Below are positions 1-11,096 of a DNA stretch of 64,000 bases, one piece after another (the stretch's first letter is position 1; the number at the start of each line of letters is the position of its first letter). The stretch lies in the NCBI RefSeq assembly GCF_000003195.3, contig NC_012878.2:7871945-7935944 (forward strand), in the 5' to 3' direction. The position numbers and the translations under genes are program-made. The notes beneath the pieces are model-generated. The model made no database searches and was not told the origin of the DNA. It saw only the letters and a list, made by a program, of their open reading frames with translations. The stretch is from Sorghum bicolor (taxonomy: Eukaryota > Streptophyta > Magnoliopsida > Poales > Poaceae).

Positions 1-1513
1 CTCGATGCGAAGACATTGCGGTATCACAGACGACACAAGACCAAAATAATATTTCAGAGTAAAACAGCGGAAGTATTACATAACTTATTTTACAAAAGGA
101 GTTCTTCCAAATAGTAGAGTGTTATTACAAGCCAGGTCCAACGGAGCAACTTAAACTTTAACACAGAGATTACAAATTTACAGACCCTGCCCATGGGTCA
201 CGCTCACTCTTCTTCGTCGTCAATCTCGACGACGGTCACACAACAGGGTCCGAAACAAGTCGGCTCCTGAGCTTCACCTGCAACAGGGGTTATGAAACCC
301 TGAGTACGGGAGTACTCAACAAGACTTACCCGGTAGAAAAAGAGGAGAAATTAGGAATGCAGGCTTAGGGTAGACAAGGAGTGGCTGAGCAAGGAGCCAA
401 AGTGTTTTGCCAAAAAGCTTACTAATAGTGCATCCTTACTTTCAAGTTTTACCCGCGAATTCCTCTCCTGAAGAGGCCGAGGAGTTCGAAGATAGTCTAT
501 CTAGTTGCCTCCCACAGACAAGTCTGTGAGTTCCTAGTCCTAAATTAAAGTATTATACATCCAACGGCCATAGCTTCATGTCACTCTGAGTCCGGGAATT
601 GGGATCCGAACCTCAGGAGACATTTTCCCTTTCTCGTTTTATCACTTAGTTGCATAATTAACTACGATGAGGGTGGAAGGAATTGAGTCTCCCAATCGGG
701 GAGCAACGACGATTCGAATCGCTTAGCAATCCAGCTAGAGTTCCTAACCACCCGACATATGTAGAACTAAATCTTGCATATGTCAACCCAAATCAAGCTC
801 TCCCCAAATTTGACTAGGTTCGCGGCACCCGAGAGCACAGTACTCCACCATCCTACAGCCGATCTAGATGTTTTCCGGTCATCTCAGATCCGTAAGGTGG
901 GTACACACTACTCTCGCCATCGCTCCACGCCCAGTGCGCGAGTAGCTGTTCGCATCGAGGGATCACAAGACCGGGCTTACCGAGGGCAAGTGGCTAGTAC
1001 TATAAATTCTCAACCCAGCAGGCCATCAACGGACCGGTCCTTAACCGACACAGTTGGAGACACTACTTTAAGACTCCATTCTTAAAGCAAGTCCACCGAC
1101 CGGTCTCAAGTTGAAACATCATTGACCATAAGTGTATCCCACAACAACCCTTCAAACTTTGTTTGAAAACCTATCTAGTAGCAGGGCTAAGCATCACTAT
1201 GCAATTTTAAAATAAAACAGGTGCCAAGAACAAGATAACAAATATCAAGGTAGTAAATGCAGCAAGTAGGTTAACCCAATTCTCAACTACCTAATGCAGC
1301 ATTTTCAATTCATAAGTGATAAAAGATTTAAAACATTCAAGGAGGGGTTAATGCATCCGGGGCTTGCCTTGGTTGCAGGGCAGAGAGGGACCCTCGGAGA
1401 CTTCCCAAGTCTCAGATCCTAGTTCCTCGAACGGAGCACCGACCTCGGGGTTCGGTTCAACGGTAACACACCAGGGAGGAAAACAAAAAACATAACCGTA
1501 TAGGTAGGTGGCG
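1..1513 (-). repeat. Partial Tekay-like LTR or flank, cut by window edge
   Basis: No coding sequence is convincing here. The stretch resembles the long LTRs of grass Tekay/Del gypsy elements read on the minus strand. It has a segment rich in ATTACA and AGCGGAAG-like words near 85-110, and near 300-335 a phrase about adjacent 'gagtac...actcaacaagacttacccgg' signals (ACTCAACAAGACTTACC) that I associate with such LTRs. No terminal TG/CA boundary or TSD can be seen, because the left end is outside the window and the right end is interrupted by the Tekay element at 1514. Assignment is by general resemblance only. It could also be a different old repeat. Confidence 0.4.
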
Positions 1514-2918
1514 TGTCACACCATTATTTTAAGAATAAAATAGGATGCATAAAAGACTCATATATGCCCCAGAATCAGTCGCACACATAAGTAGACAAAT
1601 CTCAAAAGTACCATTGCAGTGTTTATTACATAGCGGAACAATAATAAATCACATAGTCTTACACAAAAATAATATGAGATAAACAACGCTCTCGACGGAA
1701 GCACCACACAGGGACACTGTTGACTGGTTGACTCCAAGCCTAGTACTCATAACGGTAATCCTCATTCCAGTCATCTTCATTATCATATCCTGAGGTGTTG
1801 GAAAAATTGCAAGAGTGAGCACATATCGTACTCAACAAGTATAACCAGGGGTTCATGAGGCTCAAATAGCTGACACTGGTTTCACAGCATTTAGCTTTTA
1901 ATAGTGGATAGCATATTCATAATTAAATAGCAAATGTCAAGGTAGCATAAATAATCCATTAATCATATGATCAAGTGTAAGCATAATTAATCTCATAGCA
2001 TAAACAATAATCAAATGAACATAACAACTTAATAAGCTCATCGTCGTCGCAGCAAGAACCCCCAAGGCCGCTCTTAACCGTGAGCACGGCTAGTATACCA
2101 GTTTTAACACCCTGCAGAGGTTGTACATCTTTACCCATGAGTCACGATTTACCCTTTCGCCCGAGGTAGCTAATCTCTTAACCCCCTTCCTAGGGAGGTC
2201 GGCAGGGATCACTATGAAGCCTTTCAAAAGTTCGTCTAACAAGTTAGGACCGCAAGGTTTCCTTTGCGCGTAGATATAGAGCCCCCTTCCGATGGCACAA
2301 TGACTCGCAGCCTATACACATATAGACAGAGGCCACACTATACCCAAAACGGTTCAGCCCCTCCGCCCTTTTGGGTAACCTCTAACAAGCTAGAAAAGGT
2401 CTTCATAGTGAGCTAAAGCCAGAGCCATTATAGCCCTCATGGTTGCACTGTTGTCCCGGTGATCACTTACAGATAAGATCTCATATAGTTATTTGTCATC
2501 TTTTAACGTTCATTGCATGGCTATTAATCATCTTACAAGATCATGGATTATATCAAGCACTAGCACATCTACACCAAATGCATATCAAGTAGGTAACAAG
2601 GAATCCAGGTAACCATCATCTATGATTTTGCTAAGGTCGACAAGGTGATAGCATGCATATGATATATATGTGTAGTTATAAGTGAATAGGTAACAAGGAT
2701 GATCCCAAGTTATACTTGCCTTGATCAAAGCTCTCCTAAGCCTGCTGGTCTTCAAAAGCTTGGTCTTGATCACCAACATACGGCTCACCGTCTATTCCCA
2801 AACATCAGTCAACAACACGCAATCCAATGTAGTCAATCATACACAAAGCAAACAAGCTATAATTAGAACATTACACCAACAGTGAGAAATCAAAGATAAA
2901 AGTTTATGAAAATATTCT

Positions 2919-4426
2919 TTTTTTTGTGCATACCGATCTCCATTCATTCAAATATGGCAGGGGTACAATCTCGGGTCATCAGGTTCGAGACGCAGGCTGG
3001 GGCACAAGACCACCACCCAGACCGTGTATCGCCTGTGACTTGCTTAGCTATAGTATGTGTTACCTCATTACAAGAACGAGCTATAACAGTGAACTTGAAA
3101 TCTATAAAAGCCCTGCTCAATTCTCTAATCTCTGCCAGGACTCCCTCAACGCTAGTCCTCTGGTTTTGGCCAGCTTGCCACAGGCGCAGCAACTCCTGGG
3201 AATCTGTCTCCAGCCAGACTCTGTCAGCGTTGATGTGTTTATCCATCTTGAGTCCATCGCGACATGCCAGAGCTTCTGCAGTAAGGGCATCAAGACAATG
3301 GTCGTACCACCGAGCACAAGCCCGTATGAACAGACCATTTTCATCTCTTAACACAGCACCCGTCGCCCCTTTCCACTGCCGGTCATAGAAGGCGCCATCG
3401 GTGTTACATTTCATCCACCCTGCCTCCGGTTTGACCCATCGTGGACTTGATGTCCTCACTGGATCTTGTAGGTTCCTTATTTGCTGTAAATCGAACGCCA
3501 GATCAATTGCCCATTGGACAGCAACCTTCACCGGCCAAATTTGTGCACCATGCCTGTTCCTGTTTCGCTGCATCCACAGCGCATACATCCCGATCAGTAT
3601 TATTGTTTGGGCTTGCTCCGATATCACCATGCCCTTAATTAGATCATACGCCCAGGATGTCGGGTGTAGAGGTGGAAGCTTAACACCCGTCATCCTCTTA
3701 GTCTGTTCCCAGAAGGATTTGGCAATTTGACACTCCATTAGTACATGGTGAATAGATTCAGAGTCTGCACCACAAGCGTCGCAGTTCGCGATCGGCTCAA
3801 TGTGTTTCCTGTGCAGGGCCAGTCTAGTTGGGAGGAATTCATGTAGAACCCGCCACCAGAAAACCTTGACTTTAGGTGGCACTTTCAGCTTCCATATTTC
3901 GCTCCAACAGGAATTCCCCGAGCCACCTACATCTTCCTGATGGCCCCCATTTGTGCGACCTTTATCAATCAGTCTATATGCAGATTTGACCGAGTACACA
4001 CCATGTTTCTCTGGTTCCCAAGCCCAGATATCATCAGACTGGAACCTGATCGGTGTGCGTAGGATGGCTTCGGCATCCACTGGGAAGAAAATTTGATTTA
4101 TAAGTTCACCATTCCACTGACCATTTTCCGACAATAGTTCAGATACCCAAGCAACAGATTGCCCTTCTGCTGGCGTGAGAGGTCGGCCTCTGAAGTGGTT
4201 TGGTAGCCATCTATCCCTCCAGATATGTGTTGATACTCCATTGCCAATCCTCCTGATCATCCCTTGGGATAGAACGTCACGGCCCGCAAGAATCGCTCTC
4301 CATGTGTGACTGGCATGCCTCCTGCGTGTACTTGTCAGGAAATCACCCTCATGGTAGTATCTTCCTTTTAGCACACGAGCACACAGACTATCTGGTTTAT
4401 CCATCAGTCTCCAGCCTTGCTTCCCT
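2919..4426 (-). mobile_element. 5'-truncated L1-type LINE inserted in the Tekay LTR
   Basis: Non-LTR retrotransposon on the minus strand. It is flanked by an exact 18-bp target duplication, AGTTTATGAAAATATTCT, at 2901-2918 and 4427-4444. On the plus strand it begins with a run of T (2918-2925), the complement of a short poly(A) tail, and ends abruptly at 4426 inside the reading frame, as expected for 5' truncation. It is absent from the other Tekay LTR, so it arrived after the Tekay element. The perfect TSD and an undamaged frame point to a recent insertion. Confidence 0.96.
2944..4425 (-). CDS. LINE ORF2 C-terminal part: zf-RVT and RNase H
   Basis: Open frame of 486 codons from the first Met (4404), and open further back to the truncation point. 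Counting from that Met, residues about 168-230 form the zf-RVT domain, with C208, C211, H219/H220 and C225 in the typical spacing. Residues about 325-460 form an RNase H of the RVT_3 type, with acidic residues D336 (NTDG), E377 (TAEAL) and D401 (ETDS) in the family positions. The upstream endonuclease and reverse transcriptase of a full ORF2 are missing through 5' truncation. No stop or frameshift interrupts it. The stop codon lies only about 20 bp from the poly(A). There is no promoter of its own, so expression is unlikely unless the host LTR reads through. Confidence 0.92.
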   Translation of the reverse strand, partial: GKQGWRLMDKPDSLCARVLKGRYYHEGDFLTSTRRRHASHTWRAILAGRDVLSQGMIRRIGNGVSTHIWRDRWLPNHFRGRPLTPAEGQSVAWVSELLSENGQWNGELINQIFFPVDAEAILRTPIRFQSDDIWAWEPEKHGVYSVKSAYRLIDKGRTNGGHQEDVGGSGNSCWSEIWKLKVPPKVKVFWWRVLHEFLPTRLALHRKHIEPIANCDACGADSESIHHVLMECQIAKSFWEQTKRMTGVKLPPLHPTSWAYDLIKGMVISEQAQTIILIGMYALWMQRNRNRHGAQIWPVKVAVQWAIDLAFDLQQIRNLQDPVRTSSPRWVKPEAGWMKCNTDGAFYDRQWKGATGAVLRDENGLFIRACARWYDHCLDALTAEALACRDGLKMDKHINADRVWLETDSQELLRLWQAGQNQRTSVEGVLAEIRELSRAFIDFKFTVIARSCNEVTHTIAKQVTGDTRSGWWSCAPACVSNLMTRDCTPAIFE

Positions 4427-5745
4427 AGTTTATGAAAATATTCTACGCATCGCTATGATCACACAAACGTAAAGTTCACGAAAATCAGAATTAAAACGGA
4501 GAAGTTATGCATTTTCCAAGATTTCCTATAGAGAAATAATTAGTTAAATAGTACCAGGAAATTAAAAAGTTTCAAAACAGAGAATAAATAATTCTAACAT
4601 GTAGAGCTCGTAAATACGAATCTAACGAAATTTGAATGGACAAAAACGGAGTTAAAATGATTATTTTATGAGCAAAATACTTTGAATGGCAATTCTGTAA
4701 TTATTAGAAAGCGTATTTTAGATTCAGCTGAAATGGAAAGCGTAAAGCTACTTGAGGCGCCAGGGACCCCGGAGCAAAAACTAAATACTTCCGGGACTCT
4801 TAAAGCAAAAACGCAGCGAAGAGGTAAGTTCTAATCTCGGCCGTAGATGATCAATCGGACGGCTCCCGATCCACCAGGGAGGGTTAGGCGGCGGGCCGGC
4901 CGGCGTCCACTGCCCCGACGCGGTGGCGCGCCATGGGCGCCACCCAGAGCTCACCAAAGCTCTTCGATTCCCCGTTTCCGACCACCGAAAGCGAAGCCAA
5001 GGCCATGGGCGCGTGGAGGAGGAGAAGGCGAGCTCACCCAAGGCGTTCTTGCGGCCGGAGATGGCTCAGAGAGGAGCGGCTGCGCGCGGCGGCGGATATC
5101 TTCCTCGGCGAGACCGAGCTCAAGGCGGCTAGGGTTTCTGGCGCAAAAAGAACAGCAACGGGGTCGCGGCGGGGTCGTAGGGACTTTATAGGGTCTCGGG
5201 TAGTCGATTTGGCAAGAAACCCCGGATTTCCCGTGATTGGATTCGGCCGCAGACGCCGTGTCCTATTCGGACTCGAGGAGGAAGAAGATGGAAGGGTGCT
5301 GACGCGTGGGGCCTAGGGGTCAGCGAGTCAAAGGGAGAAGGAGGGGGGGCGCGCTGGGCTGCTGCTGGCTGAAGCGAACTGGGCCGCGAGGATGGGAATC
5401 GGTCCAAGCGAGGGGAAAGCGCTGGGCCGCAAGCTGGGCTGAGCCCCGGCCTGGTTTTCCATGGGTGTTCCCCTACATTTTTTTTCTTTTTTCTGTTTTC
5501 TTTTCCAAAACTTTTTTCCAAAGACTTTTTAAATAGAATTTTGAGAGCAAATAAATTCCAACAAATGTCAGCAGCACAAATAAATAAAGATGCTCCAGCA
5601 TGAATGCACAATCAGGGTTGCTACACCTATGATGAATTTTTAATTCCCACAAAATTATTTAGTTGCTAGATTTATATGCCCACAAAAATACTTAAATAAA
5701 TCAAATTAAACCCTATTAACTGAAATCCAAGTTTTGGGTGTTACA

Positions 5746-5766
5746 AACTCTACCCCCTTAAAAGAA
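5746..5766 (-). promoter_or_regulatory. Polypurine tract of Tekay element
   Basis: On the minus strand a purine run (TTTTAAGGGGGTAGAGTT) lies immediately before the LTR start TGTAACACC. This is the usual place for the plus-strand DNA primer of an LTR retrotransposon and confirms minus-strand orientation. Confidence 0.85.
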
Positions 5767-5775
5767 TCTCGTCCT

Positions 5776-6871
5776 CGAGATTGAACGGTGCTTACTCAAA
5801 CAAGTATGAGTATGATTTCCTCAGATCATCCTCTCTTTCCCATGTTGCCTCTGCTTCTAAATACTGATTTCACTGCACTTTGCACATTCTGATGACCCGA
5901 CTTCTGGTGACTCTCTTAGCCGTCTCCAATATTCTGACCGGATATTCTTCATAAGTGAGATCACCTTTAACAGAAAGCTCTTCCAATGGTATTTGCTCCT
6001 CGGGTAAACACAAACACTTGTTAAGTTGTGACACATGGAACACATCATGCACACCAGATAAACTTTCAGGCAATTCTAACTGATATGCTACTTCTCCACG
6101 CCTTTCCAGTACTTTAAACGGACCAACATACCTTGGAGCTAGCTTTCCCTTCATATTAAACATCTTCACACTCCTCATTGGTGATACTTTCAGGTAGACA
6201 TAATCACCCACTTCAAAAACCAGCTCTCTCCTACGTGTATCTGCATAGCTTTTCTGACGGGACTGAGCAATTCTCAAGTTATCCCGAATAGTCCGCACTT
6301 GTTGCTCTGCATGTCTAAGCACATCTGTACCAAACACCTGTGTGTCTCCTGTCTAATTCCAAAACAAAGGTGTTCTACACTTACGACCATATAATGCTTC
6401 AAACGGTGCCATTTTAAGACTTTGCTGATAACTATTGTTGTAGGAAAACTCTGCGTATGGCAAACTCTTATCCCAACTGGTTCCATACGGCAAAGCACAA
6501 GCTCTTAACATATCCTCCAGTATCTGATTGATCCTCTCAGTCTGTCCATCTGTCTGTGGATGATATGTTGTACTAAAATTCAACTTTGTTCCCAATGAAT
6601 CATGCACTGCTTTCCAAAAGTGAGATGTGAATTGAGTACCCCTATCTGACACAATCTTCTTAGGTACTCCATGCAAACAAACAATTCTCTCCATATATAA
6701 CTCTGCCAGTCGGTCTCCACTATATGAAGTTTTGACAGGTATGAAATGAGCTACTTTGGTTAAACGATCCACTATCACCCATATTGAGTCATACCCTCTT
6801 TGTGTACGTGGTAATCCCACTATAAAATCCATACCCACTTCTTCCCACTTCCATTCTGGAATCTTCATTGG
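5776..6871 (-). pseudogene. Tekay integrase with broken chromodomain
   Basis: Same frame as the upstream pol pieces. It begins just after a stop at 6872-6874 with the linker to the integrase core (PEWKWEEVGMDFI). The core motifs are visible: D in MDFIVGLP, D in VSDRGTQF and E in DGQTERIN. After a stop at 6353-6355 come the GPY-type region (LAPRYVGPFKVLERRG) and the start of a chromodomain (YEEYPVRILETAKRVTRSR). A stop at 5870-5872 cuts the chromodomain; its remaining residues (EATWEREDDL) can still be read beyond it. In the chromovirus family the chromodomain steers integration to heterochromatin. Three in-frame stops make this copy non-functional. Confidence 0.9.
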
Positions 6872-8137
6872 TTACAACAGTCCAGCTGGCCTCTGATGTT
6901 CAGCTTTCACTCGCTGACAAGTGTCACACAAAGGAACATACTCAGCTACATCTCTCTTTAAACCATACCACCAGTACTTCTGTTTCAGATCTAGATACAT
7001 CTTAGTGCTACCAGGATGAATGGAATATGCTGACTCATGAGCCTCTCTCAGAATCATATCGCGAATAGCCTTCACTTCAGGAACACATATCCTTTTTCCA
7101 TACCACAGTACACCATTGTCATCTATTCTGAATCCCGGTGCTTTGCCTAGTACCACATTCTGTGCTATCTCCTTTAGTTTCTCATCTTCCAACTGTCCTT
7201 TCAATATCTCTTCTTCTAGAGTAGGGGTGACCTCAATTTCCATAGCATTTACTACAATTCCCAAGTTCAAATATGCAAATTCAGCACACAACTCCTCAGA
7301 TTCAGGTGTCGCCTGAAGCTCATTAGCATATTTCTTTCTGCTAAGTGCATCAGCCACGACGTTCGCCTTACCAGGATGATAATGCACTTCCAAATCATAA
7401 TCCTTTATTAGTTCCAACCATCTGCGTTGCCTCAAGTTCAGGTCTGTTTGGGTGAAGATATATTTTAGACTCTTATGATTAGTATATATGTCACTCTTAT
7501 GCCCAATCAAATAATGCCTCCAAATCTTCAATGCATGGACCACAACTGCTAACTCTAGATCATGAGTGGGATAATTTAGTTCATGTTTCCTCAACTGTCT
7601 AGATGCATAAGCAACAACTCTACCTTCTTGCATAAGAACACAACCCAAACCCAGACGAGAAGCATCACAATAGATAGAGAAACTCTTACTCAGATCTGGC
7701 AATACCAACACAGGTGCAATAGTCAATCTCTTCTTAAACACCTCAAAACTAGCCTGACACTTATCAAACCATACAAACTTAGCATTCTTCTCCAATAGAG
7801 CAGTCATAGGCTTTGCAAGTTTTGAGAACCCTTCAATGAATCTACGATAGTAACCAGCTAAACCAAGAAAACTGCGAATTTCACTTACATCTGTAGGTGG
7901 TTTCCAATTCAACACATCTCTCACCTTACTAGGATCCACTGCAATACCACCATTAGAGACAACATGACCAAGAAAAGAAACTTCTTCCAACCAAAACTCA
8001 CATTTACTACGCTTGGCATACAGCTTATGTTCTCTAAGTTTCTGTAAGACCAATCTCAGATGTTCAGCATGTTCTTCCTTGGTTTTAGAGAATACCAGAA
8101 TATCATCAATAAAGATCACCACAAACTTATCAAGATA
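6872..8137 (-). pseudogene. Tekay reverse transcriptase (C-terminal half) and RNase H
   Basis: Continues the reverse transcriptase after a stop at 8138-8140. The catalytic FIDD box ([12 protein letters not shown]) is at the start, followed by the thumb region ([17 protein letters not shown]). The RNase H domain comes next ([18 protein letters not shown], then [16 protein letters not shown] and ADALSRKKY). It ends in the H-H-C-C zinc finger of integrase ([17 protein letters not shown], then [12 protein letters not shown]) before the stop at 6872-6874. The frame is otherwise open for 416 codons, and the residues needed for polymerase and RNase H activity are in place. Confidence 0.92.
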
Positions 8138-9271
8138 CTACATAAATACATTATTCATCATGTACATAAAGTAAGCTGGTGCATTGGTCAAACCAAAAGA
8201 CATAACTGTATACTCATACAACCCATACCTTGTTGTGAAAGTTGTCTTTGGTATATCAGAATTTCGAATCTTCAATTGATGATAACCAGAATGCAAATCA
8301 ATCTTAGAGAACACACAAGCACCTCTTAGCTGATCAAACAAGTCATCAATCCTAGACAAGGGATATTTATTCTTGATAGTGACCTCATTAAGTGACCGAT
8401 AATCAACACACATCCTCTGACTACCATCCTTCTTATCAACAAAGATAACTGGTGCACCCCATGGTGATGAACTAGGACGAATGAACCCTTTATCTTGCAA
8501 TTCCTTAATTTGTTTCTTAAGTTCTTCTAGTTCGTTAACCCCCATTCTATATGGTCTTTTAGCTATGGGTGCAGTACTAGGTAGTAATTCAATAATAAAT
8601 TCAATGTCTCGGTCAGGTGGCATACCTGACAATTCATCTGGAAAGACATCCGGAAACTCATCCACTACTAGATTTTGAGGATCAACATCATCATTCAGTT
8701 GGTTCACCTTAGCTGTGAGTGGTGCTTGCATTGTTACATCAACACTGATTCGTTGTCCCTTTGGTGTTGTCAGAGCCACTACTCTCTCTTTGCAATTAAT
8801 ATTTGTCTCATGTTGCTTCATCCAATCCAAACCCAAGATCACATCTATGCCTGAAGTTCTCATAACCATGGGACTGATAGGAAAATCTACCCCCCTTAAA
8901 GAAAGACTTGCTGAGGGGCAACATAAAGAAACTGGTATAGTCCCACCCGGTGAATTTACTATCATAGGGGTTTTCATTGCAACTAGTGGAATGCTATGAA
9001 CTCTAACAAATGCTTGTGATATGAATGTATGCGAAGCTCTAGAATCAAATAAAACTGTAGCGAGGATTGAGTTGATGCTGAACGTACCCATCATAATCTC
9101 TGGTCCCTCTTGAACTATCTCTGTAGCCACATTATTCACTGTTGCCGCATAAGCAGTAGACTTCTGGTTGTTGTTCTGCTTGTTAAACTTCTCTGGACAA
9201 TCGTATGACATATGCCCTTCCTTCCCACACTGGAAACACCTCGTAGGAGTATTGGTAGCACTCTTCTTCAT
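8138..9271 (-). pseudogene. Tekay gag zinc knuckle, protease and N-terminal reverse transcriptase
   Basis: In order: a CCHC zinc knuckle ([14 protein letters not shown]), an aspartic protease and the first half of reverse transcriptase. In the protease the catalytic triplet, normally D-S/T-G, reads DSR in [12 protein letters not shown], a Gly-to-Arg change expected to abolish cleavage. RT motifs include [34 protein letters not shown] and [15 protein letters not shown] with the first catalytic Asp. The frame ends at a TAG (8138-8140) placed directly before the FIDD segment; the next piece is in the same frame, so this is a single nonsense change. Confidence 0.92.
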
Positions 9272-9274
9272 GGG

Positions 9275-10172
9275 GGTGGCATTTGAATTTCCTGAGCGGT
9301 GTGTCTGCTGACTATTCTGTTGTTGTCTAGGATTCCGTTGCTGGAATGGAGGACGTTGGTTCCCACTTTGTGATTGATTCTGGAAACGCTAAGGTTGCTG
9401 GTTGCAGTTCCACTGACTAACTGGTCCCTGGAACCTTTGCTGATAGCCTTGCTGAGAACTGAAGCGCTGACGGTTGTTGCTCCCAGAACCTTGTGCCAGC
9501 ATCCTTCTCTTCTTATCTTGCCCCTTGCGCATGTTGTCTAACACTATAGCACGATTCACCAGAGCTTGAAAGGTAGGATAAGTGTTTCCTGCCAGCTGCA
9601 ACCTGAGTTTATAGTATAAGCCCTTCATGAACAAGCACTGCTTATCAGCATCTTCTCTGACATCGTTTGGAGCATAGCGAGCCAACTGTTCAAATGTGTC
9701 ATGATATTCTGCCACAGTCATGGAGCCCATCCTGAGTGATCTGAATTCTTCTTGCTTGAGCTCCATCATTCCCTCATTTATATGTCGAGCTCTAAAGTCT
9801 CTACAAAATTCCAGCCATGTGACAGGAGGAGCATTGTTGGGATGAGCAGCTTGATATGACTCCTACCAAGACCTTCTCCAAATCATTGCACTGTGCTATG
9901 TTCAGTTGCCTCTCCACAGCACGTAACCAATCACCTGCCTCCATGGAATCAGCTGAGTGTGTAAATACCAGAGGTCTTCCCTTCATAAACTCCCCACGCT
10001 TATCTCTCACATGAACAGGTGGTGGTGGTGGTGGTGGTGGAGGTTGCTGCTGTAAATGCTGCATGAAAACGTGCATCATCTCATTTTGGGTTTGCATGAG
10101 TTCCTCCACAGTAATTGGGGCATTGCCACCGTTGCCACGGCCTCTGCCTCTGCCTCTTCCCTTTGCTGCCAT
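9275..10172 (-). pseudogene. Tekay gag (capsid), frameshifted
   Basis: The likely start is Met at 10172 (MAAKGRGRGRGRG), after a Gly-Arg tract. The capsid region then reads ITVEELMQTQNEMMHVFMQ, a polyproline run and KGRPLVFTHSADSMEAGDWL. Around 9860-9880 the frame shifts; the continuation (VTWLEFCRDFRARHINEG) is in the frame of the downstream pol pieces and runs to MTVAEYHDTFEQLARYAP. A stop at 9389-9391 then interrupts the Gln-rich linker before the zinc knuckle. Fusion of gag and pol in one frame is the ancestral state here, because all downstream pieces share that frame. Confidence 0.87.
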
Positions 10173-11081
10173 CTGCATTCCAAGGTATAGAAACATGTCT
10201 TAGTAATGTCCAACATGACAATTACAAGAGGTAATGAAATCTGAAACTTTTCTGGGTAACATCCAACATTAGCAGATCAGAAAATCAGTCATATCTCGAG
10301 TTCCAGAATCCAAAAGGATACATTATGTACACCGTTGGAGAGATAAAGAAATTATCTACAATTTTCATTTAGATCATTTTAACAGATTCTGTTGTTAAAT
10401 TAGTCAAAACTGGTCATAACCAAAACTGTTCCAGAATTCCAGACTGCGCAGAAACTTCAACTTTGAACAGTTGTATCTCAAAGACCATAATAGATTTTAG
10501 TGTCATTCTTGCGGAATTGGAAATATATGAAAGTGTACTTGTCTCCAGAAAAATTTGATGAACATTGCACGAACAGATTTTGAGATGTACCAGATTTACT
10601 ACAGACCGCTCCTGAAAACAGCAAAGGACAGAAACAGGATTTTAACCAAACCCAACTATTTAGTTCATTAATCCTTAGGCCTTAGGCCTATAAACTAAAT
10701 GAAATTGTAGAGAAACTCCACAAGATCATTACACTCATTACAAAGATTAAAATCAAGCATAAGCATAATAACAAACCAAACCATGCATCAAAGGTTCACA
10801 CTTCAAGCATTGACTCAACATGCGGTACTATCGTTCTCTTCCTCTTAAGGGCAAGGATCCTAAATCTCCTATTCCAATGACGCCTGAAGGTGGTAAGAAA
10901 AGGTTCTACAAGCATATCAAGCAAGAGTGGGGGGTGAGAACAAGTCTTTAAAATAAGCATCAAGGTGAAGATGAATAGCAATAAAAAGGATATAGTATGG
11001 AGAAAATATCAAATTTTATAGAACAAGGACTTTATAGCAATTTCAAAACCTTAACTAGGCTTGCGTCCGACAGTCAACAAA
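10173..11081 (-). other. 5' leader of Tekay element
   Basis: About 0.9 kb between the tRNA-Met primer site and the gag start. I see no open frame of interest. In this element class the leader holds packaging and dimerisation signals, but I cannot point to them. Confidence 0.6.
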
Positions 11082-11093
11082 GCTCTGATACCA
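11082..11093 (-). promoter_or_regulatory. Primer-binding site, initiator tRNA-Met
   Basis: On the minus strand TGGTATCAGAGC lies three bases inside the right LTR. This is the standard complement of the 3' end of plant initiator tRNA-Met and fixes the right LTR as the 5' LTR. Confidence 0.95.
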
Positions 11094-11096
11094 ATT

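Larger units (their letters stand above)
1514..5745 (-). repeat. Left (3') LTR of Tekay element, with LINE inside
   Basis: Matches the right LTR at 11097-13808 almost base for base on both sides of a 1526-bp LINE-plus-TSD insertion (2901-4426). Without the insertion it would be about 2706 bp against 2712 bp. A GC-rich block (about 4830-5470) is present in both LTRs. The open frames seen in that block on both strands are copies of each other and show no protein family, so I treat them as LTR sequence, not genes. Confidence 0.93.

Noticed and set aside
774..1085. 103-codon plus-strand frame near the left edge
   Set aside because: It falls in LTR-like sequence, with no domain, promoter or splice context.
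4847..5316. Overlapping GC-rich open frames on both strands, repeated at 12907-13376
   Set aside because: They lie in the two LTR copies of the Tekay element, overlap on both strands and show no domain. Their preservation reflects LTR identity and high GC.
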